A stretch of DNA of 64,000 bases from Lobosporangium transversale. Taxonomy: Eukaryota; Mortierellomycota; Mortierellomycetes; Mortierellales; Mortierellaceae. Numbering within the stretch: the first letter of the stretch is position 1; each line of letters starts with the position of its first letter. The stretch covers positions 496,001-560,000 of the forward strand of contig NW_019028988.1 of assembly GCF_002105155.1 (NCBI RefSeq). The letters are read 5' to 3'. Below are positions 1 through 9,959 of the stretch, one piece after another. Position numbers and translations under genes: made by a program. Below the pieces are notes generated by a model. The model saw only the letters and a program-made list of their open reading frames with translations, was not told where the DNA came from and did no database searches.

Positions 1-1512
1 GGTATAGTCACAAGTGGTGCCTATGGACGTAGTCATCAACGGCATTCCCGTCATAGTAGCAGAGCGAGCAGAGATGACTTTGGTGGATTTTATTTACCGC
101 CTCATGAACGAATTGCAGAAGATGATGAGGAAGAGTCTTCAGCATTGATGGCTGTCGAAATCCTAAATAAGAGTCTATCAATCAATCGGTCGTATTCTTC
201 AATCCGATCGTCGTTCCTGATGGAGCCCTCATCCTTCAATAGTAGCAACAATAGTAGTAACGAGGGCGCCGGCGCTAGTATTGGTACTGGCGCTAATATT
301 AGTAATGGAGACAATGCGGCAGAGGACAGTATAGGAACAATGAGTGCGATTAGCACTAACATTGATACCCATGCTAGAGAGGAGATCGATACTAGGCGTA
401 CATCACCAACGTCTCATAAGGACGAGGCTGCGAAGGCACTTGCAACCACAACCACGACTATGGCCGTGAAGACAACCGCAAACACTGCAGTGCCAACTGC
501 AGCCGGTGGGGAGCCAACAACAGGGGCAGGCATCAATGTCACAAGAGGCCCAAATGGCCGAATGAGATTATACGCACCGGGCTTTGGTCATCGCACTCAC
601 CGATCCTCATCAGGTTCTGGTTCTGGATCTGGTTTAGGATCTGGTGGAGCAAGTGTAGCAATGACTTACCACAACGATGGTATTATTAACGGTGATGATG
701 GTAATATAACCATGAATCTTATGTCGACAATGACGACAGCAACAAAGCCGCCTAGTTCAAGTGGCCAGCGACGTCGTGCTGGTAGCAGCAATGCAGGAAG
801 TAATTCAAGTTCAGTGTCAGCATTTATAGCCAGTGGTATGAGTGCCAGTAGCAGTGGCACTGGTACTGGAAATTTTATTATCCGTGGACATCGTGCTCGT
901 ACCAGCTTTGACGATTTATCACTATCGTCATCAGATGATGATGACGATGATGATGAGGACTCGACTGATAGTGATGATGAGGATTATGATGGACGATTGT
1001 CGCAGCACACTATCAATCGATATGAATCCAGGCGGACGCGCGAGGATAGCTTTGCAAGCCATCGTACTGGCAGCAGTAGAACCACTAGCATTACAGGCAT
1101 TACTGAAACCGAAGGTACAGCTCTAACCATGATGTCGGCAGCGACGCGTGTCAGTATGGATAGCTCGGTCAGCCAACAATCTGGATCCATGCCGCTACAG
1201 ACTGGAGGGAGCGTCGAAGCAATAGGGGCAACGATGGCGATGATAGACGGAAGTGGTCGCCTGCCTACGTCACATTCAGGTTCACATGCAGGATCTCGTC
1301 CTGAGTCCAGAGCGGGTTCTCATTCAGGATCTCGGTCTAGGCCGGGATCAACATCATCCATATCTGGGATAAATTCGAATATAAACATGGATATGCACTC
1401 GAGCACGAACATGAATCCAACTACAACAAATTCAGCGACAACACGGGTGATAGATAGAATGACATCGCGGTTTGTGGGAGTGACAGGGAATGAAGGGTTC
1501 TCACAAAAATGA
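1..1512 (+). CDS. Ser/Thr-rich disordered protein, 5' end cut off by window
   Basis: The reading frame is open from base 1 to a TGA at 1510-1512, so this is the last exon of a longer gene. The 503 visible residues are almost all low complexity: serine, glycine, threonine and asparagine stretches, an acidic run (about 950-1000) followed by RTREDSFASHRTGS, and SRPGS/SGSHAGSRPES repeats near the end. The first 60 residues look more ordered (DDFGGFYLPPHERIAEDDEE, then SSALMAVEILNKSLSINRS) and could be the edge of a folded domain. I do not recognise the family. Such tails are typical of cytoplasmic regulatory regions rich in phosphorylation sites, but that is inference. An AATAAA signal follows the stop. 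Confidence 0.7.
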   Translation, partial: GIVTSGAYGRSHQRHSRHSSRASRDDFGGFYLPPHERIAEDDEEESSALMAVEILNKSLSINRSYSSIRSSFLMEPSSFNSSNNSSNEGAGASIGTGANISNGDNAAEDSIGTMSAISTNIDTHAREEIDTRRTSPTSHKDEAAKALATTTTTMAVKTTANTAVPTAAGGEPTTGAGINVTRGPNGRMRLYAPGFGHRTHRSSSGSGSGSGLGSGGASVAMTYHNDGIINGDDGNITMNLMSTMTTATKPPSSSGQRRRAGSSNAGSNSSSVSAFIASGMSASSSGTGTGNFIIRGHRARTSFDDLSLSSSDDDDDDDEDSTDSDDEDYDGRLSQHTINRYESRRTREDSFASHRTGSSRTTSITGITETEGTALTMMSAATRVSMDSSVSQQSGSMPLQTGGSVEAIGATMAMIDGSGRLPTSHSGSHAGSRPESRAGSHSGSRSRPGSTSSISGINSNINMDMHSSTNMNPTTTNSATTRVIDRMTSRFVGVTGNEGFSQK

Positions 1513-1546
1513 AGTTAGCCAATAAGACATACAAGTAGAAATGTGA

Positions 1547-1552
1547 AATAAA
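1547..1552 (+). terminator. Polyadenylation signal after first gene
   Basis: A canonical AATAAA lies 35 bases past the stop of the first gene, in AT-rich sequence. It is a plausible 3'-end processing signal. Confidence 0.5.
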
Positions 1553-1837
1553 TCAATCATCAAGGCTGTGATTGGGCGTAGCTCTCTTCTCCACTGAAAT
1601 AGATGGTCAGTGTATGGATTGTGTCGTTATGCAAAGAGAGACAAGACAGACAAAAAGGGGTGTGAGAATGACCCTCCATTACTTCAACTTGTGTTGACTC
1701 TTAATCCGTTGATTCCTTGTTCATTCCTTTTCATTTCATTGTCAACCTCAATTGTTCATTCCCACTTTCACACACAACAAAAATCATACAATCATATTTC
1801 TTGAGGATACCACAACTGCTGTGTGCCCCACAGACAC

Positions 1838-3553
1838 ATGAAAAATAAAACCCAGACTCTGTCTTCACCACCTGACTACAATCCATATCATCCAGTTTCT
1901 ACTCATAATCAAAACACTGAACCAGCCGCGCAATATGGAGACCATCTATGGCATCCAGGTAAAAAAAAAAAAAAAAAAAAAAAATCATATTTTAGCTTTT
2001 TTGTTTCTCCACGTTTAGTAAAAAAAAAAAAAAAATTGCAGTCATACTGAGCGCATCATACATGGCTCGTACAATTCACACGATTCACACGCCCATTGGT
2101 TTTGTTGAAGTCGCTTTTGGTTATTGTGCCCATTTGCCTATGAAGCTGACTGGCTTTTCTCTCTGTGACCCAACACTCCTCCTCTATCTACTTTTCTACT
2201 CGCCTGCAATAGGCAGATACTGAGACCTTACGAGAGGCCCATGAGCTTCAGAGACAACGTCTACTTGGGCAGCAACATGCTGTCACTAACGCCAGCACTA
2301 TACCTGCTTCCACTCCAAAGACTGGGTTCGCTAATTTGAAAAGCCCACCGCAGCCTACACTCGTAGCTCGATCCACCTCGGCCTCTGCTCTACCTGCGAA
2401 CCGAACTCTAGGACTTCCTACTAGCGGCAATAACGCAAGGACTTCAACATCGAAATCAGCTATCGACTTGGGGAAGGGCCTTACGGCGTCTACAGTCTCC
2501 GATATAGACACCGCAAGCGCTCCGGCGACCGCCAACACCGCCACTGCTGCGCCAGCAAAGACACTCCGCTCTCCATCGGAGACGACATCACCTTTTCTTC
2601 ATACAATAGATCACCATCACCAAAACATGAATGCGACGGGTCAGCTTCGATCAACAACTCAGAGCCCTGCTTTTCTGTCGAAGCTTTATGACTCTGAACA
2701 TCATCACTGGCTTCCTAACTCTATTCCATGGTTGGCTTTACCTGGCGCAGCGGTACCTACTACTACGGGCAACTCATTGAGCGGAACCGAAAGTTCAGGA
2801 GGAAGCATCGGTGTGAGCGCCACTGGTAGCAACACCAATACACCAGCCTTGTTTGGCCGTCATCAATCCGACACGGGTTTACCATCTTCTGAACGATCCA
2901 CACCTGCGTTGGTCGGGTTTGATAAACTATCGTTATCTGATTCTGCACAGCTACAGCAACAGGAAAACCCATCCCCTTGTCCACCCCAGCTACAGCACCA
3001 TCATCAACATCATCACCATTTGCTGAGCCATCAAGAGCTGGCAGCGTTGAGTCGAAATAACTCGCCCATGCCTTTAAGTGAGGCTTTACCGAATTATTTG
3101 CGAAAGAAGGCTGTAGACCCGTTCCATTCTACATCCATGGAGCGGTCTTTTTCGAACCCTGGAAATGGAGGCGCACCAGGACCCAATCCTGCGAATGTCA
3201 TCCACACAGCCCCAGTTTCACCTTTTTTACTGCCTATTCCTCCGTCTACTGCTGCAGCGTCTCAAGGAGGAGGAGGAAGTGCGGTAGCTGTAAGGAGTGT
3301 AGGAAGTTCAGGGGGGCCAACAATAGGAACGGCTTCACCCTCACATTTGTTGTTCCAGTTTCCAGCCTCTGCTTCTCATCTGAACAATAGTGAAGGTTCA
3401 AGTGACCGGCCTGAGATGGAGCGGGCAAGATCAACAGGAGTGTTGCCTATATATCGACCACAACTGCCACATCGCCACTATCGTACCCATCCTGGACATG
3501 GACATCACCAAAATAACACTAGCCTTCACAAACCATCTTATGGGCCCAATTAG
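1838..3553 (+). CDS. Ser/Pro/His-rich protein of unknown function, two exons
   Basis: Exons 1838-1958 and 2217-3553 give 485 residues. The intron (GTAAAA...GCAG, 258 bp) carries two pure A-tracts; its acceptor is the second of two closely spaced AGs, because only that one keeps the frame open (a phase-1 G joins to AT to make an Asp). The joined region TETLREAHELQRQRLLGQQ is a short predicted coiled coil. The rest is low complexity, with a histidine patch near 3000-3040 (HHHQHHHHLLSHQE), many SP/TP dipeptides and a short HRHYRTHPGHGHHQ tail. No known domain is visible. The first exon and start are less certain than the second exon, since the leader is short and AT-rich. It could be a regulatory scaffold or a transcription-related protein. 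Confidence 0.6.
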
Positions 3554-4156
3554 GGCTGCTCAACATCACGCATTAGCTTGTCTTGTGTCTATACTAGCTC
3601 ATCCGCGGCTGCTTCTACTAGAGAGAAACTGGAATAGGACTTTAGGGGTGTCATAAAATGGTGATAGTTCTGAGCGCACCTAGTTCATTTTGCGTTTCGA
3701 CACGAGGAGACGGTCTTAAAGGCTTTTTGTGTGCACTGAAATTATATAAAAATATGATTCAAGAGAAATATATCTTCGCTCTCAGGATTCTTTTTCTTGC
3801 TTTCATCAGAAGCTAAAGAAACTTATAATATAAAGTGAGTTCATGCTCAAGAAGTGAACTGGATAAAAAGTGGGCTTGTAGCTCATATCTACCAAAACAT
3901 CCGAGAGGTATTCCACTGCGCCGCCCGTGAATGGCACTAAGTTTACATCTCTTTTAGACAGTATTCTGTGTATACAACCCAGGCTTTGCCTTTAGTTTTC
4001 TTTGAGCAGTTAGTCAGGGCCATGACTAAAAATGTCTTGCGAAAGATAAATGCCGACGTTCTGAAGGGTTGCTGATGATCATGAAACACTAATCTTACTG
4101 AGATTAATAAGCTCCCCTCCCTTGTTCGCTGTAGCAGTAGTAGCCATGGCCCTTGC
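3554..4156. other. Intergenic, no gene seen
   Basis: This stretch separates the end of the Ser/Pro-rich gene from a weak coding island on the other strand. It is AT-rich, has no long open frame with protein-like composition, and I see no RNA gene or repeat in it. Confidence 0.5.
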
Positions 4157-4656
4157 TCATATACTTGTAGATTGCGAGGTCAACGGAAGTGTTTCAATGT
4201 TGGTATACGCGCTGTATTTGGCTTCAGACCATAGAATGTAAGGAACAATCCAAGTGCTATCGATAGCGTTGCCTTGTAAATTCAAGAAGGAGCGTTCAGG
4301 GTCGTTCTGTCGATAATGGTTGAGATGACCACTTTCATTCCATACGATGTTCTTCTCGAGAATGTGACATAGGTATCCTTCGTTGTAACACCCGTTGGGT
4401 TTTTCAGAATGCTTGATGATTATAAACCACACATGTCTATAAATTTTCCATGGTGCTACTCCGAGGTTTTTTCTTGTGTTGATCAAAGAATTCTATGCGA
4501 AACAACTCGCTCTTGGGGCTTCAATCACCAATAAGCTCTATTAAATGTTGAATTCGACTGTACCTTTATCGCAGCAAGTGAGAATTCCAGTCGGCTCTTC
4601 GGACGTTCTTCAAGGAACATGAAAATATGTGGTGAGGGCAATAAACAGATCATCGG
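4157..4656 (-). other. Coding-like island, possible remnant or unresolved gene
   Basis: On the minus strand an open frame from about 4492 down to a TGA at 4157 has protein-like composition (for example RKNLGVAPWKIYRHVWF and LEKNIVWNESGHLNHYRQN). It is preceded by a usable acceptor (CATAG, 4493-4497). An upstream piece with donor AAAG|GTACAG reads FLEERPKSRLEFSLAAIK in matching phase. A further piece, TPLITDDLFIALTTYF, sits after a good acceptor (TCTTACAG) but is one base out of frame with the next piece. The pattern fits a decayed gene, or a gene with introns I could not place. The middle piece faintly recalls METTL22-type methyltransferases, but the rest does not, so I assign no function. 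Confidence 0.3.
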
Positions 4657-4930
4657 TTATGAGCGGCGTCTGTAAGACAAATTCCTTTCAGGATGGCGGG
4701 AGAGAATCCTCGTGTCACACATCCTCTTCAATGAACTGCCAATTCTTATTACTATTATTATGCTTTCTGTCAAAGCAGACTTTCTGTTATTCCAAAAGCC
4801 ATGATCAATACATTGGTTGAGCTGGCTCAAGGATTGAGTGGCGTAATAACCCAGGTCGCCTCCATGTGGCACTTCCTGGATTGTCTGCTCATATATACAT
4901 GGTGAATCTATTATTACCATCGCCACCACC

Positions 4931-5204
4931 AGTACTCAACAGCTTATTTTATGTGTTGTCTGTCATTAGTAATTTGCTTGGAATAATACAGCGCGTTCGC
5001 CATGGATGATTGGCATTGCTTTTCTCGTTTATGTCTCTATCTTTCTGTTATGCACAAAGGCATATAACAGGGCTAACCGGGATGTTCTCTTTGGGAAGGG
5101 ACATCAACCTCTTACTTTCCTTTTGCATTCATACTTTGCCATTGTATCCTAATTTTACTTGTTACTTGCTCTCATTCTCATCGTCGTTATTATTCTCTTA
5201 AATG

Positions 5205-5237
<33 letters not shown>

Positions 5238-5703
5238 CCACCAACAACGGAAAACTAGGAAACTGGGCGGATTGGGCGTAAAGAAAACTGGTCCATGTTC
5301 TCTTTTTTCCCCTGGCTTTAAATGTCCGTCCATTACGAAGAGTTATGAAAACTGTTCAATCCAGATTATTTAATTGCATGCGTCGAGAGAAGAGAAGGTG
5401 CTTCATGGACTAACTGCTGCTGCTTTGCAACAGACCACTACAAAAGATAGAACCGTGAGAGCGAAAAACAATCTTTTATTTATTATATATCCGGGACTTG
5501 GTCTTGAAACATTAAAAAAAAAAAAGGTATATAAACGCTGCAATTGTAGACAAACATTACCAATGCTCTTATTGGTCTTCTCTTAATGAACCTCTCTCTT
5601 CTTCTCTTCTAGTTTTTCTTTTTCTTTTAGTTTATTTCATTTTGCCATTTGGCTACAAGTGATCTTTCTCTTCCCCTTCCTCCTTTAACATCCTTCAAGA
5701 AAT
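4931..5703. promoter_or_regulatory. Upstream region of YeiH-family gene with pyrimidine-rich leader
   Basis: No gene is visible. There is a pure A-run at about 5210-5236, and bases 5588-5703, right before the ATG, are strongly CT-rich (CTCTCTTCTTCTCTTCTAG, then CTTTTTCTTTTAG). The same kind of CT-rich leader precedes the aspartyl protease and the Zn2Cys6 factor in this window, so it is probably a promoter/5'-UTR feature of this genome. Confidence 0.45.
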
Positions 5704-7749
5704 ATGTGTCAGAAGGCAGATCAGTCTGACCAGCTACAGGCACGGACTCTACCCAATTACACTCCTAACCCTATATCATCCCCATCAACACTCACATCCC
5801 CTGTAGCGCCTTCTGTGAACAACGTCGCTTCTACACTATCCTCCTCAATTCCCAAGCGGAACTCCATGTCTATCTCTATCGCTTCTTCAGAACCCAATAC
5901 TCTTTCAGAAAAAGATAAATCACTCACACCCTCAATAAATGCAGACAATAACACTATTAGCAATCGAAACGAAAAAACAAAAGAACAGGGGACGTTTCTG
6001 ACTCGGCACTCTTGGCTGATGGGTTGGAACCACGAGGATTGGTGGCCATGCTGGATCGGACTGTTCCTTTTTGGTATGGTTGCTATCGCGGTCCATAAGG
6101 GTCTTGAGCCTGCCCACTTTGCGCTCTGGTCTTCTAATCCCTTTGACTCGCTTCATGGGAAAGAAAACTACGAGCTCCTAGTTTTATTTCCGCTTCAGGG
6201 GATGCTAGTCTGGTTGGCGTTGTGGGCGATCAAAGCCAAGGCTTTCAGAGACTTTTGGAAGGGTTACTTGGTTGTTTATTCACTCAGTTTCTTAAGTAAA
6301 TGGCTCGCAGCCCAAAAAAACATCAAAAGCGCTAGTCTGGGGGACTCCATTTGGGCCATTTTATTTGGGGCAGCCCTCAGGAATATGATAGCAGGGTCCC
6401 CACAGCCTGATGGTCGCTCCAAGCCTTTACCTCCTTGGTTAAAGGTCGCACAGCAGACAGAACTCTACATTGCAACTTCATTGGTTTTACTATGGTAGGT
6501 ATATACTTTCCAAAGAGAAGGAGAAAGAAAAAAAGGAGACGTGTGATAGATTGTTATCATCTCTCTCCTGGAGATTTCTAGACGCCCAATGCTTTCAAAT
6601 GGACGTTCACAGAGGAGTGCTTGGGAAAAAAAAAAATAATTAACGCCCCCCTTTCCCCCAATCGATTTTAAACACATCAATGTTTGTCCGTGTCCCTATT
6701 CATTTTGCCATTTTGCCAAAGAAAAGAGTGTGTGTCTGTTTTGTTTGTAATACTAGAGTTTGTGTTGTTTGCATGCAATAGTTTGATGGCATCATCTGGT
6801 GTCATCAACTTTATTTGTTACAATCAAAGTCAGAAAATATTTTTCCAATGAAGTTTAGCTCGCTCACACAACAACTTTTATAAAATGTTCTAGCATCGAC
6901 TTCAACGTTCTCAAACCTCTAGCTCCACGCGCGTTCTTTGTCTCATGGATTGATACCCCTCTTCTGTTCGTCATTGTTGCCGTACTTGGTGCAAGCTGGC
7001 TCAAGATTGACCTTCAGACTTCCATGATCATGTCAGGTGCAACCTTCATTTGTGGATCCTCAGCTGCCCTCGCTCTCGCTGCTTCATTGGGTGCAGGTAG
7101 TAAGGCCGATCTGCCAATTGCCATCATTTCTGTTTTTACTATCCCTTCTATCATTGCGTTGCCCTATATCGCGAAGGCTATAGGTCTCAGTCCTCAAGTC
7201 TCTGGAGCTTGGTTCGGAGGATGTGTGGATTCCACAGGAGCTGTGATTGCTGCTTCCACTATTTACGATAACGCAACTGCCATTGAAACCTCGGCGGTGG
7301 TCAAAATGGTACAGAACGTACTCATTGGTCCTATATCTGTTGGCGTTGCTGCTGCTTGGGCTAAGCGCGAAGAACGCCGCAAGCGGGAGCTGCACAGCAC
7401 ATTTGAGGATATTGCGTTCCGTGCCAAGTCGGAACTTCAACCTGTGCCTTACAGAACACTTCTTTGGAGCCGATTCCCCAAGTTTGTGCTGGGCTTTATC
7501 ATGACTGCCATCCTATTCAACACAGCTGTCCCATCTGAAGAGAGAGAGGCTGTCAACAAGTTCTCGTTTATGGTGGGTGAATGGTATTCGACCATGAGTT
7601 TTGTCAGTATTGGGCTCGGTCTGCAGTTCCAAGAGCTAAGACGAGAAGCGAGACTGTTGCTCATGCTAACAGCGTTATATGCTTTAGCACAGTTGGTGGA
7701 TATCTTGAGTACCTTGGGGCTCGCCTACGTTGCCTTTGAGCTCTTTTGA
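5704..7749 (+). CDS. YeiH/UPF0324-family membrane transporter
   Basis: Exons 5704-6494 and 6894-7749 give 548 residues. The junction rebuilds SLVLLCIDFNVLKPLAPRAF in frame (TG + C). After about 95 disordered Ser/Thr-rich residues come roughly ten hydrophobic segments. The C-terminal half carries the family signature ICGSSAALALAA (around residue 316), then PLPIAIISVFTI-like and GAWFGGCVDSTGAVIAAS motifs and a conserved KMVQNVLIGPI segment. This matches the Cons_hypoth698/YeiH family of putative sulfate or anion exporters, which is mainly bacterial and archaeal; the bacterial proteins are about 330-350 residues, so this one has an extended N terminus. Substrate and membrane are unknown; plasma membrane or organelle is inference. 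The intron and ordinary composition argue against recent bacterial contamination. Confidence 0.85.
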
Positions 7750-8438
7750 AGTGGAAGCGACACTATCCTTTTACCATTTGTATATGTATCAATAATCTTC
7801 TTTTCTTTGTTATCATTATCAACTCTACTCCCATTAACCCTAATACTATCAGCCTAAGCTTTATTCATTATACGAAGATATAATATCAATATATGCTTAT
7901 AAAGTCTGTAAACCTGAACATATACTCCTGTCGCCCGTATTTTAGAAAACATGAGAATTAGACATAATTTGCGTTTTACATTTTATGTCTGGTATTTTGA
8001 GGTGTAGCAAAAAAAAAAAAAAAGTGTCCACTACCGACAATGCAGACTTTTCGGCAGGCAGCGTCGATCCTAGGTAACAATTATAAAAGTAATGTTTCTT
8101 GCAGTTGATAAAATTATGAACCTCCGCCTATCTTCTTAATTTGAAAACATAATACAGTCCTATTATATAATACTGCTTGATTATTTGAACAGAGTCGCTG
8201 ATGCAACTTGTGAGATCAACAGACAAATACCATTATGATTTTTCAATCTAATCAAACGCTTTTATCGCCATCACTCCATTCTCTGCTGCCACTAAAGCTA
8301 AAAGCATGGCTTCCAATTGAAATCAAGCTGATGGGAAACATGTTGGGGGTCGGCACCAAGGTCTTGGGCTCATGGCCTACGGCCTTTCGGCTAGCTCACC
8401 AAGTGGCACTTAAACTCCCAAATGTTGAAATCAATCAG
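7750..8438. other. Spacer and unresolved 5' part of the next gene
   Basis: After the transporter stop the DNA is AT-rich with an A-run near 8010-8024. Coding-like scraps appear from about 8025 (for example TTDNADFSAGSVDPR) and near 8325-8400 (GLGLMAYGLSASSPSG), the latter followed by in-frame stops at 8411 and 8426. These could be small exons of the following membrane protein gene or remains of a damaged 5' half. I could not join them into one frame. Confidence 0.35.
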
Positions 8439-9863
8439 GTAGAGCATTTGTATTCTCCTACGGCTCTGTGGACCCTTTCAAAAACAATGTCAATATAACA
8501 GTGTTGAGACAACATAACGTGTCGCAAATACATTAACTACTATTTCTCTTTTTATGATGATGGTGGGTCACTGTGTCGCTTCGACGGAAAGTCTATTTTG
8601 AATTGTGGTGTATTAACGCCAATAGTAGAAGTATTAACGGTAGCAGTATCAGCACCACAATCCGTCTTTGTAGGCGCTCCATCTATTTCATGCTGCTTAT
8701 GAAAGAATCGAACTCAAAGATATTATCAGGGTTGCCTATCTTACCCTATAAAACCTCTCTATTAATGGCACCGCGGCCTACACGTGAGAATCAGTCGAAT
8801 TCCGCTACCATTGCATCAACTTCTTCAAGATTATGGGAGTTTATTGCAAAATGAGGTTATCACTGGCTTGATTGCCTTCGGTACTCTTACTATGGTTATT
8901 TTATGCTATTACTTCTTCTTTGAGCTCTATCGACGGCGCAAGTGAGCGAGACAGGAGTATCAAGGTCGAAGATCCGCTTTAACATCATCATCATCACCGT
9001 CATCACCATCATACCAATCAAATATGATGATGCTAAGGCCTTGGCAAAGAAAGATAAAGCAACCTCAGAAACCAATAGGGATTTCAGCACCCATTTTATA
9101 TTCAATACCGCCATGGGGTGTTCCTCCGCCGCTACCATCAAAATCATCACTAAAGGAATCTCATCAGTTAATGCTGGGTTTCGGACACCAAAGAGATATC
9201 ATTAGTTACAGTAATAGCAATGCCGTCGCGCTAGGTATAGAGCCCTATAACGGATCTGAAAGATCCTCAAGTGTCTCTAGAGCTCTACCGAGTTTTTGTG
9301 CTCTTCCCCCACCTCGCGATGCACTTCATATATACTTGAGGACACCTTCTGTCTATGAAATAATGCCTGTGCCGATTGTGCCGTCCGCATTTATGCGACC
9401 AAAGAGCACCACAAGGTGCATCCCTTACAAAAGCTTGTCGTCAGCAGATCTTGATTTGTGTCAAAGAGAATGCTGTACCGCTCAACAACGTAGGAATAAC
9501 AAGCACAACTATACCCATTATAATGACTATGATGGCGATGAAGAACCATGGCTCTCGTCAAGTCCATCCCATCATGATAAAATTTAAGAATATTCTCCTC
9601 TTACCAGTTACTCATGTCAGGAGTATCTTGTGCGGAGTCAAACTTTCAATTTGTTGGTACCAGTACATGAAGACAGTAATAATGCATCGTCAACGCCAGA
9701 GTGTTGTTACTACGGGGGTCGAGACAGGAGCTCATCGGAGATGAATGGCTCTAACTCCACTGCTGTTTCTGATGCTGATGCTGGCCGACGAGATACTATC
9801 GAAGGGAAAGGGCAAGGTCATAATCAACATTGCACATCTGGACAAATCTCAGGGTCTCAGTAA
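8439..9863 (+). CDS. Putative single-pass membrane protein, short-intron gene, 5' end unresolved
   Basis: A phase-consistent chain of exons can be drawn: 8439-8518, 8592-8669, 8720-8783, 8830-8941, 9038-9556 and 9608-9863, with introns of 46-96 bases. The extracellular part reads RAFVFSYGSVDPF...VNITVLRQHN and CGVLTPIVEVLTVAVSAPQS, which resembles FG-GAP/beta-propeller sequence. It is followed by one clear membrane helix (EVITGLIAFGTLTMVILCYY), a basic stop-transfer (FELYRRRK), and a long Pro/Ser/Asp-rich cytoplasmic tail (for example KHNYTHYNDYDGDEEPW). Without splicing, the same tail frame is broken by TGA at 8943 and TAA at 9585, so the rival reading is a pseudogene with several stops. Splicing at GTGAGC and GTCAAG removes both stops in phase, which slightly favours a live gene. 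Function is unknown; surface receptor or sensor is a guess. Confidence 0.45.
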
Positions 9864-9959
9864 GCTGATTTGGTACATTCGTGACTGTGAACGCTCACTT
9901 TATTTCTTCGAACAAGAATAGAGCGATAAACTACTTATAGAATCTTCGAAAAAATAAGC

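Noticed and set aside
8943-9587. Stop-codon readthrough or selenocysteine at TGA 8943
   Set aside because: A good donor (AA|GTGAGC) overlaps the TGA and an in-phase acceptor exists at 9036-9037; fungi lack the selenocysteine system as far as is known.
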